From the NCBI RefSeq assembly GCF_008369295.1, contig NZ_VOBG01000006.1:62001-126000 (forward strand): DNA of 64,000 nucleotides, in the 5' to 3' direction. This stretch comes from Pseudomonas sp. ANT_H4. GTDB lineage: Bacteria; Pseudomonadota; Gammaproteobacteria; Pseudomonadales; Pseudomonadaceae. A program made the translations under genes and the position numbers. The notes beneath the pieces were generated by a model that was not told where the DNA came from, did no database searches, and was given only the letters and a program-made list of their open reading frames with translations. Of the stretch, positions 1 to 9,028 are shown one piece after another (positions within the stretch are counted from its first letter, which is position 1; each line of letters begins with the position of its first letter).

Positions 1-2
1 CA

Positions 3-779
3 TTGGTCGACCTCGAACTCACCATCGCATCCGGTGAGATGGTCGCGCTGATTGGCGCTTCCGGTTCCGGCAAGTCCACGTTGTTGCGCCACCTCGCGGG
101 CCTGGCCTGTTGCGACAAGAGCAACGGCGGCAGCATCAAGGTGCTGGGCCGGGAAGTGCAGGCCAGCGGGCGATTGAATGGCAAGGTGCGGCGGTTGCGG
201 GCTGATATCGGCTATATCTTCCAGCAGTTCAACCTGGTCAACCGCCTGAGCGTGCTGGACAACGTGCTGCTCGGTTGCCTGGGCCGCATGCCGCGCTGGC
301 GAGGCAACCTCGGCTTGTTCAATGCCGAGGAAAAACAGTTCGCCATGGAATCCCTGGCCCGCGTCGGCCTGGCCGACCTGGCCGCTCAGCGCGCCTCCAC
401 CCTGTCCGGCGGCCAGCAGCAGCGTGTGGCGATTGCCCGTGCATTGACCCAGCGTGCCGAAGTGATCCTCGCCGACGAACCCATCGCCTCTCTCGACCCG
501 GAGTCAGCGCGTAAGGTCATGGAGATTCTCGCCGATATCAACCGCCGCGACGGCAAGACCGTAGTGGTGACCCTGCATCAAGTCGATTACGCCATGCGTT
601 ATTGCCCGCGAGCCGTGGCGCTCAAGGGCGGGCGGGTTCATTTCGATGGGCAAGCCTCGCAGATGAGCAGCCAGTTCCTCAATGATTTGTACGGTGCCGA
701 CGTCGACACCAGCCTGATGTTTTCCGACCAGTCCCGCCGCACCGAGATCACGCCTCGGCTGGCGCTGGCGCGCGCTTGA
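3..779 (+). CDS. phnC: Phosphonate ABC transporter ATP-binding protein PhnC (5' end cut by window)
   Basis: ATPase subunit of the PhnCDE importer that brings phosphonates across the inner membrane. Counting from the first visible codon, the Walker A loop GASGSGKST is at residues 18-26, the Q-loop around 73-75, the signature LSGGQ at 134-138, Walker B ending in DEP at 158-160, and the switch His near 192. The frame is open to the left edge, and PhnC proteins are slightly longer than the 258 codons seen, so roughly 10-20 N-terminal residues and the start lie outside. The TTG at position 3 is not claimed as the start. phnD follows after 32 bases. Confidence 0.95.
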   Translation: MVDLELTIASGEMVALIGASGSGKSTLLRHLAGLACCDKSNGGSIKVLGREVQASGRLNGKVRRLRADIGYIFQQFNLVNRLSVLDNVLLGCLGRMPRWRGNLGLFNAEEKQFAMESLARVGLADLAAQRASTLSGGQQQRVAIARALTQRAEVILADEPIASLDPESARKVMEILADINRRDGKTVVVTLHQVDYAMRYCPRAVALKGGRVHFDGQASQMSSQFLNDLYGADVDTSLMFSDQSRRTEITPRLALARA

Positions 780-811
780 AAGCCCATCCACGACCCACAG
801 GAATCCCTTCC

Positions 812-1813
812 ATGTTGAACCGCATCGGCCACGTGTTTCTGTCCGCCGTCTTGTTGGCAAGTGTCGCGATGGGCAATGCCCAGGCGGCCGACAAAGCCAT
901 CAACTTCGGCATCATGTCCACTGAGTCTTCGCAAAACCTCAAGAGCATCTGGCAGCCGTTTCTGGATGACATGCACAAGAAGACCGGCCTGACCATCAAC
1001 GCCACCTTCGCCTCCGACTACGCCGGCCTGATCCAGGGCATGCGCTTCAACAAGGTCGACGTCGCCTGGCTGGGCAACAAGGCCGCCATGGAAGCGGTGG
1101 ACCGCTCCAACGGCGAGATCTTCGCCCAGACCGCCGCCGCCGACGGTGCCGCCGGTTACTGGAGTGTGCTGATCGTGCGCAAGGACAGCCCGATCAACTC
1201 TGTGGAAGACATGCTCAAGAATGCGAAGAACCTGACCTTCGGCAACGGTGATCCGAACTCCACCTCGGGCTATCTGGTGCCGGGCTACTACGTGTTCGCC
1301 AAGAACCACGTCGACGCCGCTACTGCCTTCAAACGCACCCTCAACTCCAGCCATGAGGTCAACGCCTTGAGCGTTGCCAAGGGGCAGTTGGACGTTGCCA
1401 CCTTCAACACCGAGAGCTGGGGCCGCCTGGAAGCAACCCAGCCGGACAAGGCCGCGCTGCTCAAGGTGATCTGGAAGTCGCCGCTGATCCCTGCCGACCC
1501 GCTGGTGTGGAGCAAGGCGTTGACCGACAGCGAGAGAACCAAGATCCGCGACTTCATCTTCAACTACGGCGACACCGATGAAGAGAAGGTCGTGCTGAAG
1601 AATATGCAACTGGGCAAGTTTCTTGCCTCCAGCGATGACCAACTGTTGCCGATCCGCCAGCTGGAACTGTTCAAACAACGCACCACCATCACCGCCGATA
1701 CCAAGCTGGAAGCCGCCGACAAGGCCAAGAAACTCGCCGATATCGACGCCGACCTTGCCAAGTTGCAGCAGCGCATTACCGAGTTGGACAAGAAGACCGC
1801 AGCCAACGGCTGA
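812..1813 (+). CDS. phnD: Phosphonate-binding periplasmic protein PhnD
   Basis: Periplasmic substrate-binding protein that delivers phosphonates to PhnE/PhnC. The 333-residue product starts with a typical Sec signal (MLNRIGHVF, a hydrophobic stretch, then a likely cleavage near AQA at residues 23-25). The mature part contains the PhnD-family opening INFGIMSTESSQNLK and a C-terminal Lys/Asp-rich helix. I chose the ATG at 812 because an ACAGGAAT ribosome site sits about ten bases upstream and the signal peptide begins there; an upstream in-frame TTG overlaps phnC and is less likely. A strong stem-loop with a run of A in its loop follows the gene. Confidence 0.95.
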   Translation: MLNRIGHVFLSAVLLASVAMGNAQAADKAINFGIMSTESSQNLKSIWQPFLDDMHKKTGLTINATFASDYAGLIQGMRFNKVDVAWLGNKAAMEAVDRSNGEIFAQTAAADGAAGYWSVLIVRKDSPINSVEDMLKNAKNLTFGNGDPNSTSGYLVPGYYVFAKNHVDAATAFKRTLNSSHEVNALSVAKGQLDVATFNTESWGRLEATQPDKAALLKVIWKSPLIPADPLVWSKALTDSERTKIRDFIFNYGDTDEEKVVLKNMQLGKFLASSDDQLLPIRQLELFKQRTTITADTKLEAADKAKKLADIDADLAKLQQRITELDKKTAANG

Positions 1814-1819
1814 TCCCCT

Positions 1820-1847
1820 GGCGCGGCGCAAAAAAAAACGCCGCGCC
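1820..1847 (+). other. Strong stem-loop between phnD and phnE
   Basis: Two perfect 9-base G+C arms (1820-1828 and 1839-1847, GGCGCGGCG and its complement) enclose a loop of C plus nine A. No T-run follows, so it is not a classic terminator. In other importer operons such hairpins after the binding-protein gene protect the upstream mRNA and raise the amount of binding protein over permease; that role here is inferred. Confidence 0.7.
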
Positions 1848-1865
1848 TCCTTCTGAGAGAGACCC

Positions 1866-2648
1866 ATGACCACTCTGCACGCTGAAGCTGTCGGCAAGCG
1901 CACCTGGCCCCAGTACCTCGGTTGGGGCTTGTTCCTGATCGTGCTGGCCTGGGCCTGGCGCGGCGCCGAAATGAACCCGCTGGCGCTGTACCGCGATTCC
2001 GGAAACATGGCGACCTTCGCCTCCGACTTCTTTCCGCCGGACTTCCATGAATGGCGCTCCTACCTCAAGGAGATGATTGTCACCGTGCAAATTGCCCTCT
2101 GGGGCACGGTGCTGGCGATTGTCTGCTCGGTGCCGCTGGGCATTCTCTGCGCCGACAACATCACGCCATGGTGGATTCACCAGCCGCTGCGCCGGGTGAT
2201 GGACGCCTTCCGCTCGATCAATGAAATGGTCTTCGCCATGTTGTTCGTGGTGGCGGTCGGCCTCGGTCCTTTTGCCGGTGTTCTGGCCTTGTGGATCAGC
2301 ACCACCGGCGTTCTCGCCAAGCTGTTTGCCGAAGCCGTCGAAGCCATCGACCCAGGTCCGGTGGAAGGCGTTCGGGCTACCGGTGCCAGTGCCTTGCAAG
2401 AGGTGATCTACGGCGTGATCCCGCAAGTGATGCCGCTGTGGGTGTCCTACGCGCTCTACCGCTTTGAAGCCAACGTGCGCTCGGCGACGGTGGTGGGGAT
2501 GGTCGGTGCTGGCGGGATCGGCGTGATCCTCTGGGAAAATATCCGCGCCTTCCAGTTCGTGCAGACCTGCGCGGTGCTGCTGGTGATCATCGTGGTGGTG
2601 AGCATGATCGACGTCCTTTCCCAACGCCTGCGCAAGCGGTTCATCTGA
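1866..2648 (+). CDS. phnE: Phosphonate ABC transporter permease PhnE
   Basis: Inner-membrane permease of the PhnCDE importer, 260 residues. It has several hydrophobic spans (for example residues 18-32, 72-98, 122-150 and a C-terminal span with [11 protein letters not shown]). The EAA-type cytoplasmic loop that contacts the ATPase is visible as [19 protein letters not shown]. The ATG at 1866 is preceded by a purine-rich GAGAGAG. It is separated from phnD by a strong hairpin and from phnF by a short terminator-like hairpin, so its transcript level may differ from both neighbours. Confidence 0.93.
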   Translation: MTTLHAEAVGKRTWPQYLGWGLFLIVLAWAWRGAEMNPLALYRDSGNMATFASDFFPPDFHEWRSYLKEMIVTVQIALWGTVLAIVCSVPLGILCADNITPWWIHQPLRRVMDAFRSINEMVFAMLFVVAVGLGPFAGVLALWISTTGVLAKLFAEAVEAIDPGPVEGVRATGASALQEVIYGVIPQVMPLWVSYALYRFEANVRSATVVGMVGAGGIGVILWENIRAFQFVQTCAVLLVIIVVVSMIDVLSQRLRKRFI

Positions 2649-2658
2649 CTCCGGAGGG

Positions 2659-2679
2659 GTGCCCTTGGGCGCTTTTTTT
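2659..2679 (+). terminator. Short hairpin plus seven T just before phnF
   Basis: GTGCCC (2659-2664), loop TT, GGGCGC (2667-2672), one G-T pair, followed directly by TTTTTTT (2673-2679). This looks like a weak intrinsic terminator or attenuator between the transporter genes and phnF. The stem is only six pairs, so partial read-through is expected, which fits the downstream genes being in the same operon. Confidence 0.5.
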
Positions 2680-2683
2680 AACC

Positions 2684-3388
2684 ATGCAGTTGTCTAGACA
2701 AGATGAACCGGTGTACCGCGAACTCGCAGACATCCTGCGCCGCGAGCTGAGTGACTACCTGGCCGGCGACTTCCTGCCCGCCGAGGTGCAGTTGGCCGAA
2801 CGCTTCGGCGTCAACCGTCACACCCTGCGCCGCGCCATTGATGAACTGGTGTTCGAAGGCAGCCTGTTGCGCCGCCAAGGCAAAGGCACCCAGGTGCTGG
2901 AGCGGCCGCTGATTTACCCGATGGGCGCCGACACCGCTTACAGCCAGTCACTGTCGGCCCAAGGCTTGGGCGTGGAAGCGGTGCTGCTCAAGCGTCGCTA
3001 TTGCTTCGCCAGCCGCGAAGAAGCCGAGCATCTGGGCATCGCCGAGATGGCGCCGATGATCGAGTTGCAAACCCTGCGCAAGCTCGATCACCAGCCCGTC
3101 AGCCTGATCCGCCATCGCTACTGCGCCAGCCGCGCACCGCTGCTGGCGGACTACGTCGGCGGCTCCCTGCGCCATTACTTGCGTGAACGCGACCTGCCGC
3201 TGACCCGCACCCTGAGTCTGATCGGTGCCCGTTTGCCCAGCCGCGACGAAGCCGCGCTGCTGATGATGCCTCGGCATTTACCCGCGCTGAGTGTGTTCAC
3301 CCTTTCCCGCGATCGCGACGGCCACCCGGTGGAGCTTGCGCAGTCCACCAGCCGTTCGGATCGCTTCCAGTACCAGGTAGTGACCTGA
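2684..3388 (+). CDS. phnF: GntR/HutC-family regulator PhnF
   Basis: Transcriptional regulator found within phn clusters; 234 residues. The N-terminal winged helix-turn-helix (about residues 8-75) contains PAEVQLAERFGVNRHTLRRAI, the classic GntR recognition helix. A UTRA ligand-binding domain follows from about residue 95, with FTLSRDRDGHPVE near the end. The ATG at 2684 has no ribosome-binding sequence next to it; the nearest, GGAGGGG at 2653-2659, is 25 bases away with a hairpin between them. Its own 5' codons contain a HutC-type palindrome (2690-2701), suggesting autoregulation. The stop overlaps the phnG start. Confidence 0.92.
   Translation: MQLSRQDEPVYRELADILRRELSDYLAGDFLPAEVQLAERFGVNRHTLRRAIDELVFEGSLLRRQGKGTQVLERPLIYPMGADTAYSQSLSAQGLGVEAVLLKRRYCFASREEAEHLGIAEMAPMIELQTLRKLDHQPVSLIRHRYCASRAPLLADYVGGSLRHYLRERDLPLTRTLSLIGARLPSRDEAALLMMPRHLPALSVFTLSRDRDGHPVELAQSTSRSDRFQYQVVT
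2690..2701. promoter_or_regulatory. Palindrome TTGTCTAGACAA, candidate PhnF operator
   Basis: A perfect 12-base palindrome covering codons 3-6 of phnF. Its core GTCTAGAC fits the GT-N-TA-N-AC pattern of HutC-subfamily GntR operators, the subfamily to which PhnF belongs. The position just after the terminator-like hairpin suggests PhnF bound here could block elongation or a local promoter. This is an inference from motif and position. Confidence 0.5.
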
Positions 3389-3837
3389 TGGAGACCCAGA
3401 TGAACCCGTCCAAGCGACAATACTGGATCGGCGTGCTCGCCCGCGCGCGCCTCTGTGAACTGCAACCTCACGAAGACGCCTTGCGTGATGTGGACTACCA
3501 ACTGATCCGCGCTCCCGAAGTCGGCATGACCCTGGTGCGTGGCCGCATGGGTGGCAATGGCGCGCCATTCAACGTCGGCGAAATGAGCGTGACCCGCTGC
3601 GTGGTGCGCCTGGCCGATGGCCGTACCGGCTACAGCTATCTGGCGGGGCGCGACAAGCTCCACGCCGAGTTGGCGGCCCTGGCCGACGCGCATTTGCAGG
3701 GTGCGCAGCCGAGCCTTTGGCTCAGTGAATTGATCACCTCTTTAGCCAATGCCCAGGCCACACGTCGGGCGCAGAAAGAGGCAGAAACCGCTGCCACCAA
3801 GGTGGAGTTCTTCACCCTGGTCCGAGGAGAAAGCTGA
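3388..3837 (+). CDS. phnG: Carbon-phosphorus lyase core complex subunit PhnG
   Basis: Small subunit of the PhnGHIJ core complex, which carries out the first steps of phosphonate breakdown: coupling the phosphonate to a ribose triphosphate and cleaving the C-P bond. 149 residues, the usual size. Family features include the early RYW-like QYWIGVLARA and the conserved stretch around GEMSVTRCVVRLADGRTGYSYLAGRD. Its ATG overlaps the phnF stop (ATGA-type) and its stop overlaps the phnH start, so translation is probably coupled. An in-frame ATG 12 bases further in is an alternative start. Confidence 0.93.
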   Translation: METQMNPSKRQYWIGVLARARLCELQPHEDALRDVDYQLIRAPEVGMTLVRGRMGGNGAPFNVGEMSVTRCVVRLADGRTGYSYLAGRDKLHAELAALADAHLQGAQPSLWLSELITSLANAQATRRAQKEAETAATKVEFFTLVRGES

Positions 3838-4427
3838 TGAATGCCCAACTGTTGCAACCGGCGTTTGTTGATCCTGTGTTGGATGCCCAGCAGGGTTTTC
3901 GTGGGGCGCTCAAGGCCCTGGCCGAACCGGGCATGATCCAGGCCTTATCCACCGCACCGAGCCTCGACGGCCTGGCGCCCGCTACTTACGCCTTGTGCCT
4001 GGCTTTATTGGATGTGGACACGCCGCTGTGGCTGGCGCCGTCCTTCGACACGCCGCTGATTCGCGCCAACCTGGCGTTCCATTGCGGTTGCCCGCTGACT
4101 GCGCGCCGGGAAGAAGCATCGTTTGCCTTGCTCGATGCCCAGGAGCTGCTGGACCTGAGCGGTTTTGATCACGGTAATGATCGCTACCCCGACCAGTCCT
4201 GCACGCTGCTGGTCCAGTTGCCCGAACTGGAGGCCGGTCGCCCGCTGAATTGGCGCGGTCCGGGGATCAAGAGCCAGCGCCGGGTCAGCCTGCCGCTGCC
4301 CCACGGCTTCTGGCTGGAACGCCAGCGTCGCGAGGCCTTCCCCCGTGGCCTGGACGTGCTGTTCGCCGCCGGTCACCACCTGATCGGCCTGCCCCGCAGC
4401 ACCCGAATCGTAGAGGAGCTTGCCTGA
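3837..4427 (+). CDS. phnH: Carbon-phosphorus lyase core complex subunit PhnH
   Basis: Subunit of the C-P lyase core complex, 196 residues, matching the family size. It carries the typical PhnH opening FVDPVLDAQQGFRGALKALAEPG and the middle GRPLNWRGPGIKSQRRV. PhnH has a fold related to PLP enzymes but no cofactor site; its role in the complex is structural or substrate related. The start overlaps the phnG stop, with GAGGAGAAAGC as ribosome site, and its stop overlaps the ATG of phnI. Confidence 0.93.
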   Translation: MNAQLLQPAFVDPVLDAQQGFRGALKALAEPGMIQALSTAPSLDGLAPATYALCLALLDVDTPLWLAPSFDTPLIRANLAFHCGCPLTARREEASFALLDAQELLDLSGFDHGNDRYPDQSCTLLVQLPELEAGRPLNWRGPGIKSQRRVSLPLPHGFWLERQRREAFPRGLDVLFAAGHHLIGLPRSTRIVEELA

Positions 4428-5503
4428 TGTACGTAGCCGTCAAAGGTGGCGAACAGGCCATCGACAATGCCCACCGCCTGCTGGCGAAAAAACGCCGGGG
4501 CGATACCACTATTACCGAACTTGGCGTCGAGCAGATCCGCCAGCAACTGCCCCTGGCCGTGGCTCGGGTGATGAGCGAAGGCTCACTGTACGACGAAGAA
4601 CTGGCCGCGCTGGCGATCAAGCAAGCGGCGGGGGATCTGGTGGAAGCGATCTTCCTGCTGCGGGCCTACCGCACCACGTTGCCACGCTTCAGCCCGAGCC
4701 TGGCGATTGATACCTCGGCGATGCAACTCAGTCGGCGCTTGTCGGCGACGTTCAAGGATGTGCCCGGCGGTCAATTATTGGGTCCGACGTTTGACTACAC
4801 CCATCGCCTGCTGGACTTCGCATTGCTGGCCGAAGGTGAGTATCCGGGGCCGCAGACCACTCCTGGCGCGAGCCTGGAACCTTGCCCGCGAGTGCTGGGA
4901 TTGTTGGTGAAAGAAGGCCTGATCAAAAACGAGTCCGACAACGAAGGCACCGTCGCCGACATCACCCGCGACCCGCTGGAGTACCCGGCCAATCGGGCCC
5001 AACGCCTGCAGGCCCTGGCCCGTGGCGACGAAGGTTTTCTGCTGGCCCTGGGTTACTCGACCCAACGCGGTTACGGCCGTAATCACCCGTTTGCCGGGGA
5101 AATTCGCATCGGCGACGTGGAGGTGTGGATCGAGCCCGAAGAGCTGGGTTTCGCCATCTGCCTGGGCAGCATCGAAGTGACCGAGTGCGAGATGGTCAAT
5201 CAGTTCGTTGGCTCGGCCACGGAGCTGGCGCAGTTCACCCGCGGCTACGGTTTGGCTTTCGGTCACGCCGAGCGCAAGGCCATGGGCATGGCGCTGGTGG
5301 ACCGCTCGTTGCGGGCCGAGGAGTTCAACGAAGAAATCGTCTCACCGGCGCAGCGCGAAGAGTTTGTGCTGGCCCACTGCGACAACGTCGAGGCCGCAGG
5401 TTTTGTCTCGCACCTCAAATTGCCTCACTACGTGGACTTCCAGTCCGAGCTGGAGCTGATCCGCAAACTGCGCCAACCGGCCGAGGGCACCCGCCATGAA
5501 TGA
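4427..5503 (+). CDS. phnI: Carbon-phosphorus lyase core complex subunit PhnI
   Basis: Core-complex subunit that displaces the base from a purine ribonucleoside triphosphate with phosphonate, giving ribose 1-phosphonate 5-triphosphate; it has nucleosidase activity by itself. 358 residues, close to the E. coli protein. Start chosen at the ATG at 4427 (MYVAVKGGEQAIDNAH), overlapping the phnH stop and preceded by GAGGAGCT. Conserved segments include AIKQAAGDLVEAIFLLRAYRTT and HVxFQSELELIRKLR-like sequence at the end. The last codons overlap phnJ by eight bases. Confidence 0.95.
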   Translation: MYVAVKGGEQAIDNAHRLLAKKRRGDTTITELGVEQIRQQLPLAVARVMSEGSLYDEELAALAIKQAAGDLVEAIFLLRAYRTTLPRFSPSLAIDTSAMQLSRRLSATFKDVPGGQLLGPTFDYTHRLLDFALLAEGEYPGPQTTPGASLEPCPRVLGLLVKEGLIKNESDNEGTVADITRDPLEYPANRAQRLQALARGDEGFLLALGYSTQRGYGRNHPFAGEIRIGDVEVWIEPEELGFAICLGSIEVTECEMVNQFVGSATELAQFTRGYGLAFGHAERKAMGMALVDRSLRAEEFNEEIVSPAQREEFVLAHCDNVEAAGFVSHLKLPHYVDFQSELELIRKLRQPAEGTRHE

Positions 5504-6362
5504 CCTGACCCAGACACCCGCGCGTGACCCGGCGTACAACTTCGCCTACCTCGACGAACAGACCAAACGCATGATCCGCCGCGCCTTGCTCAAGGCCGTG
5601 GCGATCCCCGGTTACCAGGTGCCATTCGGCGGGCGCGAGATGCCGTTACCTTATGGCTGGGGCACCGGCGGCATGCAATTGACCGCCGCGATTTTGGGTG
5701 CTGACGACGTGCTTAAGGTCATCGACCAAGGCGCCGATGACACCACCAACGCGGTCTCCATTCGCCGCTTCTTCGCCCGCACCGCTGGCGTCGCCACCAC
5801 CGAAAGCACGCCGGACGCGACGGTGATCCAGACCCGCCACCGCATCCCGGAAACCCCGTTGCAGGCCGATCAGATCATGGTTTATCAGGTGCCGATTCCG
5901 GAGCCGCTGCGCTTTATCGAACCCTCGGAAACCGAGACCCGCACCATGCACGCCCTCAACGATTACGGGGTGATGCACGTAAAACTCTACGAGGACATCG
6001 CCACCTTCGGCCATATCGCCACCAGCTACGCCTACCCGGTGATGGTCGACGAACGCTACGTGATGGACCCGTCTCCGATCCCCAAATTCGACAACCCGAA
6101 ACTCGACATGAGCCCGGCGCTGATGCTGTTTGGCGCAGGTCGGGAAAAGCGTTTGTACGCGGTGCCGCCGTACACCCAAGTCACCAGCCTCGACTTTGAG
6201 GATCACCCGTTTGAGGTGCAGAAGTGGGAGCAGTGCTGCGCCATTTGCGCCAGCCGCGATTCCTTCCTCGATGAGCTGATTCTCGACGACGCCGGTACCC
6301 AGAGTTTTGTCTGTTCCGACACCTGGTACTGCGCCCAACGGGTCAAGGAGAGCAACCAATGA
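5496..6362 (+). CDS. phnJ: Radical SAM carbon-phosphorus lyase PhnJ
   Basis: Catalytic subunit that breaks the C-P bond of 5-phosphoribosyl 1-phosphonate by S-adenosylmethionine radical chemistry, releasing the alkane and ribose cyclic phosphate. 288 residues. The cysteines corresponding to E. coli C241, C244, C266 and C272 are at 248, 251, 273 and 279 with identical spacing, and the glycyl-radical Gly32 equivalent is Gly39 in AIPGYQVPFG. An extra Cys at 247 gives CC-AIC. The key residues are intact, so the enzyme should be active. It overlaps phnI and phnK. Confidence 0.96.
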   Translation: MNDLTQTPARDPAYNFAYLDEQTKRMIRRALLKAVAIPGYQVPFGGREMPLPYGWGTGGMQLTAAILGADDVLKVIDQGADDTTNAVSIRRFFARTAGVATTESTPDATVIQTRHRIPETPLQADQIMVYQVPIPEPLRFIEPSETETRTMHALNDYGVMHVKLYEDIATFGHIATSYAYPVMVDERYVMDPSPIPKFDNPKLDMSPALMLFGAGREKRLYAVPPYTQVTSLDFEDHPFEVQKWEQCCAICASRDSFLDELILDDAGTQSFVCSDTWYCAQRVKESNQ

Positions 6363-7174
6363 ATCAACCCATGATGAAACCACAACCTGTCGAACCCCTG
6401 TTGCAAGTGCGCGATTTGTCGCTGCTGTATGGCCCGCAAAAGGGCTGCCAGGGCGTGAGCTTCGACCTGTATCCCGGCGAAGTGCTGGGGATTGTCGGCG
6501 AGTCCGGCTCGGGGAAATCCACCTTGCTCTCGCTGCTCAGCGGGCGCTTGCCGCCGCAGGCCGGGAGCATTGCCTATCGCTTAAAAGAGAGCCGCGGCAA
6601 GGGCGGCGAATGGCTCGACTTGTACAGCGCCAGTGAAGCTGAGCGGCGTACTTTGCTGCGTACCGAATGGGGCTTCGTCGAACAAAATCCACGGGACGGC
6701 CTGCGCATGGGCGTCTCGGCTGGCGCCAACATCGGCGAGCGCCTGATGGCACAAGGCGTGCGCAATTACCAGCAACTGCGGGGCGCCGGCCTCGACTGGC
6801 TGAGCCAGGTTGAAATCGACCCGCTGCGCATCGACGACTTGCCCCGGACATTCTCCGGCGGTATGCAACAACGCCTGCAAATCGCCCGCAACCTCGTTTC
6901 GAGCCCGCGCCTGGTGTTTATGGACGAACCCACCGGCGGCCTCGACGTTTCTGTGCAGGCGCGCTTGCTCGACCTGCTGCGTGGCCTGGTGCGCGAGCTG
7001 GACCTGGCGGTGGTGATTGTCACCCACGACCTGGCGGTGGCGCGTCTGCTGGCCGACCGCTTGATGGTGATGCGCCGCTCACGGGTGGTGGAAACCGGGC
7101 TGACGGACCAGATCCTTGATGATCCGCAGCACCCTTACTCTCAACTGCTGGTGTCTTCGGTACTGCAGCCATGA
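6359..7174 (+). CDS. phnK: C-P lyase accessory ATP-binding protein PhnK
   Basis: ABC-type ATPase that binds the PhnGHIJ core rather than a membrane permease and is required for phosphonate use in vivo. 271 residues. Walker [10 protein letters not shown] is at 47-55, the signature SGGMQ at 166-170, and Walker B LVFMDE at 185-190, followed by the switch His in [11 protein letters not shown]. The sequence resembles the oligopeptide-transporter ATPases, as usual for PhnK. The start overlaps the phnJ stop by four bases, and an ATG four codons in is an alternative. Confidence 0.95.
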   Translation: MNQPMMKPQPVEPLLQVRDLSLLYGPQKGCQGVSFDLYPGEVLGIVGESGSGKSTLLSLLSGRLPPQAGSIAYRLKESRGKGGEWLDLYSASEAERRTLLRTEWGFVEQNPRDGLRMGVSAGANIGERLMAQGVRNYQQLRGAGLDWLSQVEIDPLRIDDLPRTFSGGMQQRLQIARNLVSSPRLVFMDEPTGGLDVSVQARLLDLLRGLVRELDLAVVIVTHDLAVARLLADRLMVMRRSRVVETGLTDQILDDPQHPYSQLLVSSVLQP

Positions 7175-7893
7175 TGAACGCCTTGATCGAGGTCCGTGAC
7201 CTCTCGAAAACCTTCACTTTGCACCAGCAAAACGGCGTGGTCCTCAACGTGCTGCGCGGGGTGAATTTCAGCGTAAAGAGTGGCGAATGCCTGGTGCTGC
7301 ACGGCCAGTCCGGCGCCGGTAAAAGCACCTTGCTGCGCACCTTGTACGGCAACTACCTGCCGGCTGGCGGCAGCATCCGTGTGCAGCATGCCGGTGCGTG
7401 GCTGGAGCTGGTGGGCGCCGCACCTCGGGACATTCTCCAGGTGCGCCAGCAGACCCTCGGCTACGTCAGCCAGTTCTTGCGGGTGATCCCTCGGGTGGCG
7501 TGCCTGGATGTGGTGATGGAGCCAGCCCTGGCCCGTGGCTGGTCCACGTCGTTGGCGCGCTCGCGTGCCGAGTTATTGCTCACTCGCCTGAACATCCCCG
7601 AGCGCCTGTGGCAGCTGGCACCAGGCACCTTCTCCGGTGGCGAGCAGCAGCGGGTCAACATAGCTCGCGGCTTCATGGTGGAGTGGCCAGTGATGCTGCT
7701 GGACGAACCCACCGCGTCCCTGGACGACAGCAATCGCCAGGTGGTGCTGGAACTGATGAATGAAGCCAAGGCTGGCGGCGCTGCGCTGATCGGCATCTTC
7801 CATGACCGCGCCGCCCGTGAAGCAGTGGCCGACCGTCATTTAGATATGACCCCCACCGCCGTCGCCGAAGAGGAATACGCCCATGCTCGCTGA
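7171..7893 (+). CDS. phnL: C-P lyase accessory ATP-binding protein PhnL
   Basis: Second non-transport ABC ATPase of the C-P lyase system, resembling LolD-type ATPases; it associates with PhnK on the core complex. 240 residues. Walker [10 protein letters not shown] at 45-53, signature SGGEQ at 155-159, Walker B ending LLDEP at 176-180, and the switch His in [11 protein letters not shown]. Overlaps phnK by four bases at its start and phnM by eleven bases at its end. No missing motifs. Confidence 0.95.
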   Translation: MMNALIEVRDLSKTFTLHQQNGVVLNVLRGVNFSVKSGECLVLHGQSGAGKSTLLRTLYGNYLPAGGSIRVQHAGAWLELVGAAPRDILQVRQQTLGYVSQFLRVIPRVACLDVVMEPALARGWSTSLARSRAELLLTRLNIPERLWQLAPGTFSGGEQQRVNIARGFMVEWPVMLLDEPTASLDDSNRQVVLELMNEAKAGGAALIGIFHDRAAREAVADRHLDMTPTAVAEEEYAHAR

Positions 7894-9028
7894 ACAGATC
7901 CTCAGCAATGCTCGCTTGGTCAGCGCTGACCGGGTGTTCCTCGGCTCCCTGGTGCTGCGTGACGGGGTGATTGTCGACATCGCCGAAGGCCGCAGCCAGT
8001 TGCCTCAGGCCCAGGATTTGAATGGCGATTTCCTGTTGCCGGGGCTGGTGGAATTGCACACCGATAACCTGGAAAAACACATGACCCCGCGTCCCGGCGT
8101 GGACTGGCCATCCACCTCGGCGGTGCTCAGCCACGACGCGCAGATCATCGCCGCCGGCATCACCACGGTATTCGACGCGGTGTCCATCGGCGACGTCAAT
8201 CCCAAGGGCAACCGCATGCAGAAACTGCCGGCGATGCTCGACGCCATTGCCTCGGCTGAAAGCGCCGGCCTGACCCGCGCCGAACACCGGCTGCACCTGC
8301 GCTGCGAGCTGTGCCATCCCGATACGTTGAGTGTGTTCCGCGACCTGGTGGAAAACCCGCTGGTGCAACTGGTGTCGGTGATGGACCACTCGCCGGGCCA
8401 GCGCCAGTTCGTGCTGCAATCCAAGTACCGTGAGTACTACATGGGCAAGTACCATTTGAACGACGAGACGATGGACGCCTTCATCATCCTGCAAATGGCC
8501 AACTCACGGGAGTACAGCGACCGCTACCGCGCCGCCATCGTCGAGCATTGCCTGGCTCGCGGCCTGTCGGTGGCCAGCCATGACGACGCCACGCTGGCCC
8601 ATGTCGAGGAATCGGCACGCTACGGCATGACCATCGCTGAATTCCCCACCACCCTCGAAGCGGCCCGTGGCTGCCAGCAAGTGGGCATGAAGGTGCTGAT
8701 GGGCGCACCGAACATTGTGCGCGGCGGTTCCCACTCGGGTAATGTGGCCGCCGCTGGCCTGGCCGCCGAGGGATTGCTGGATATACTTTCCAGTGACTAC
8801 TACCCGGCCAGTCTGCTGCAAGCGGCCTTTGCACTGGCCGCGCTGGACAACGACTGCGATCTGCCCCAGGCGGTCAAGATGATCAGCCTGGCGCCTGCAC
8901 GAGCGGCAGGCTTGAGCGATCGCGGCGAAATTGCCATTGGCCTGCGGGCAGACCTGGTGCAAGCCAGGACGCAAGACGGGCTGCCAGTGGTCCAACAAGT
9001 CTGGCGACAAGCGAAGAGGGTGTTTTGA
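7883..9028 (+). CDS. phnM: Ribose 1-phosphonate 5-triphosphate diphosphatase PhnM
   Basis: Amidohydrolase-family enzyme that removes diphosphate from ribose 1-phosphonate 5-triphosphate to give the PhnJ substrate. 381 residues, the family length. The metal-site region [20 protein letters not shown] is near residues 51-70, HAQII.. follows, and other family signatures are [25 protein letters not shown] and [13 protein letters not shown] (the conserved Asp/Ser-rich metal-site segment). Overlaps phnL and phnN. Confidence 0.95.
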   Translation: MLAEQILSNARLVSADRVFLGSLVLRDGVIVDIAEGRSQLPQAQDLNGDFLLPGLVELHTDNLEKHMTPRPGVDWPSTSAVLSHDAQIIAAGITTVFDAVSIGDVNPKGNRMQKLPAMLDAIASAESAGLTRAEHRLHLRCELCHPDTLSVFRDLVENPLVQLVSVMDHSPGQRQFVLQSKYREYYMGKYHLNDETMDAFIILQMANSREYSDRYRAAIVEHCLARGLSVASHDDATLAHVEESARYGMTIAEFPTTLEAARGCQQVGMKVLMGAPNIVRGGSHSGNVAAAGLAAEGLLDILSSDYYPASLLQAAFALAALDNDCDLPQAVKMISLAPARAAGLSDRGEIAIGLRADLVQARTQDGLPVVQQVWRQAKRVF

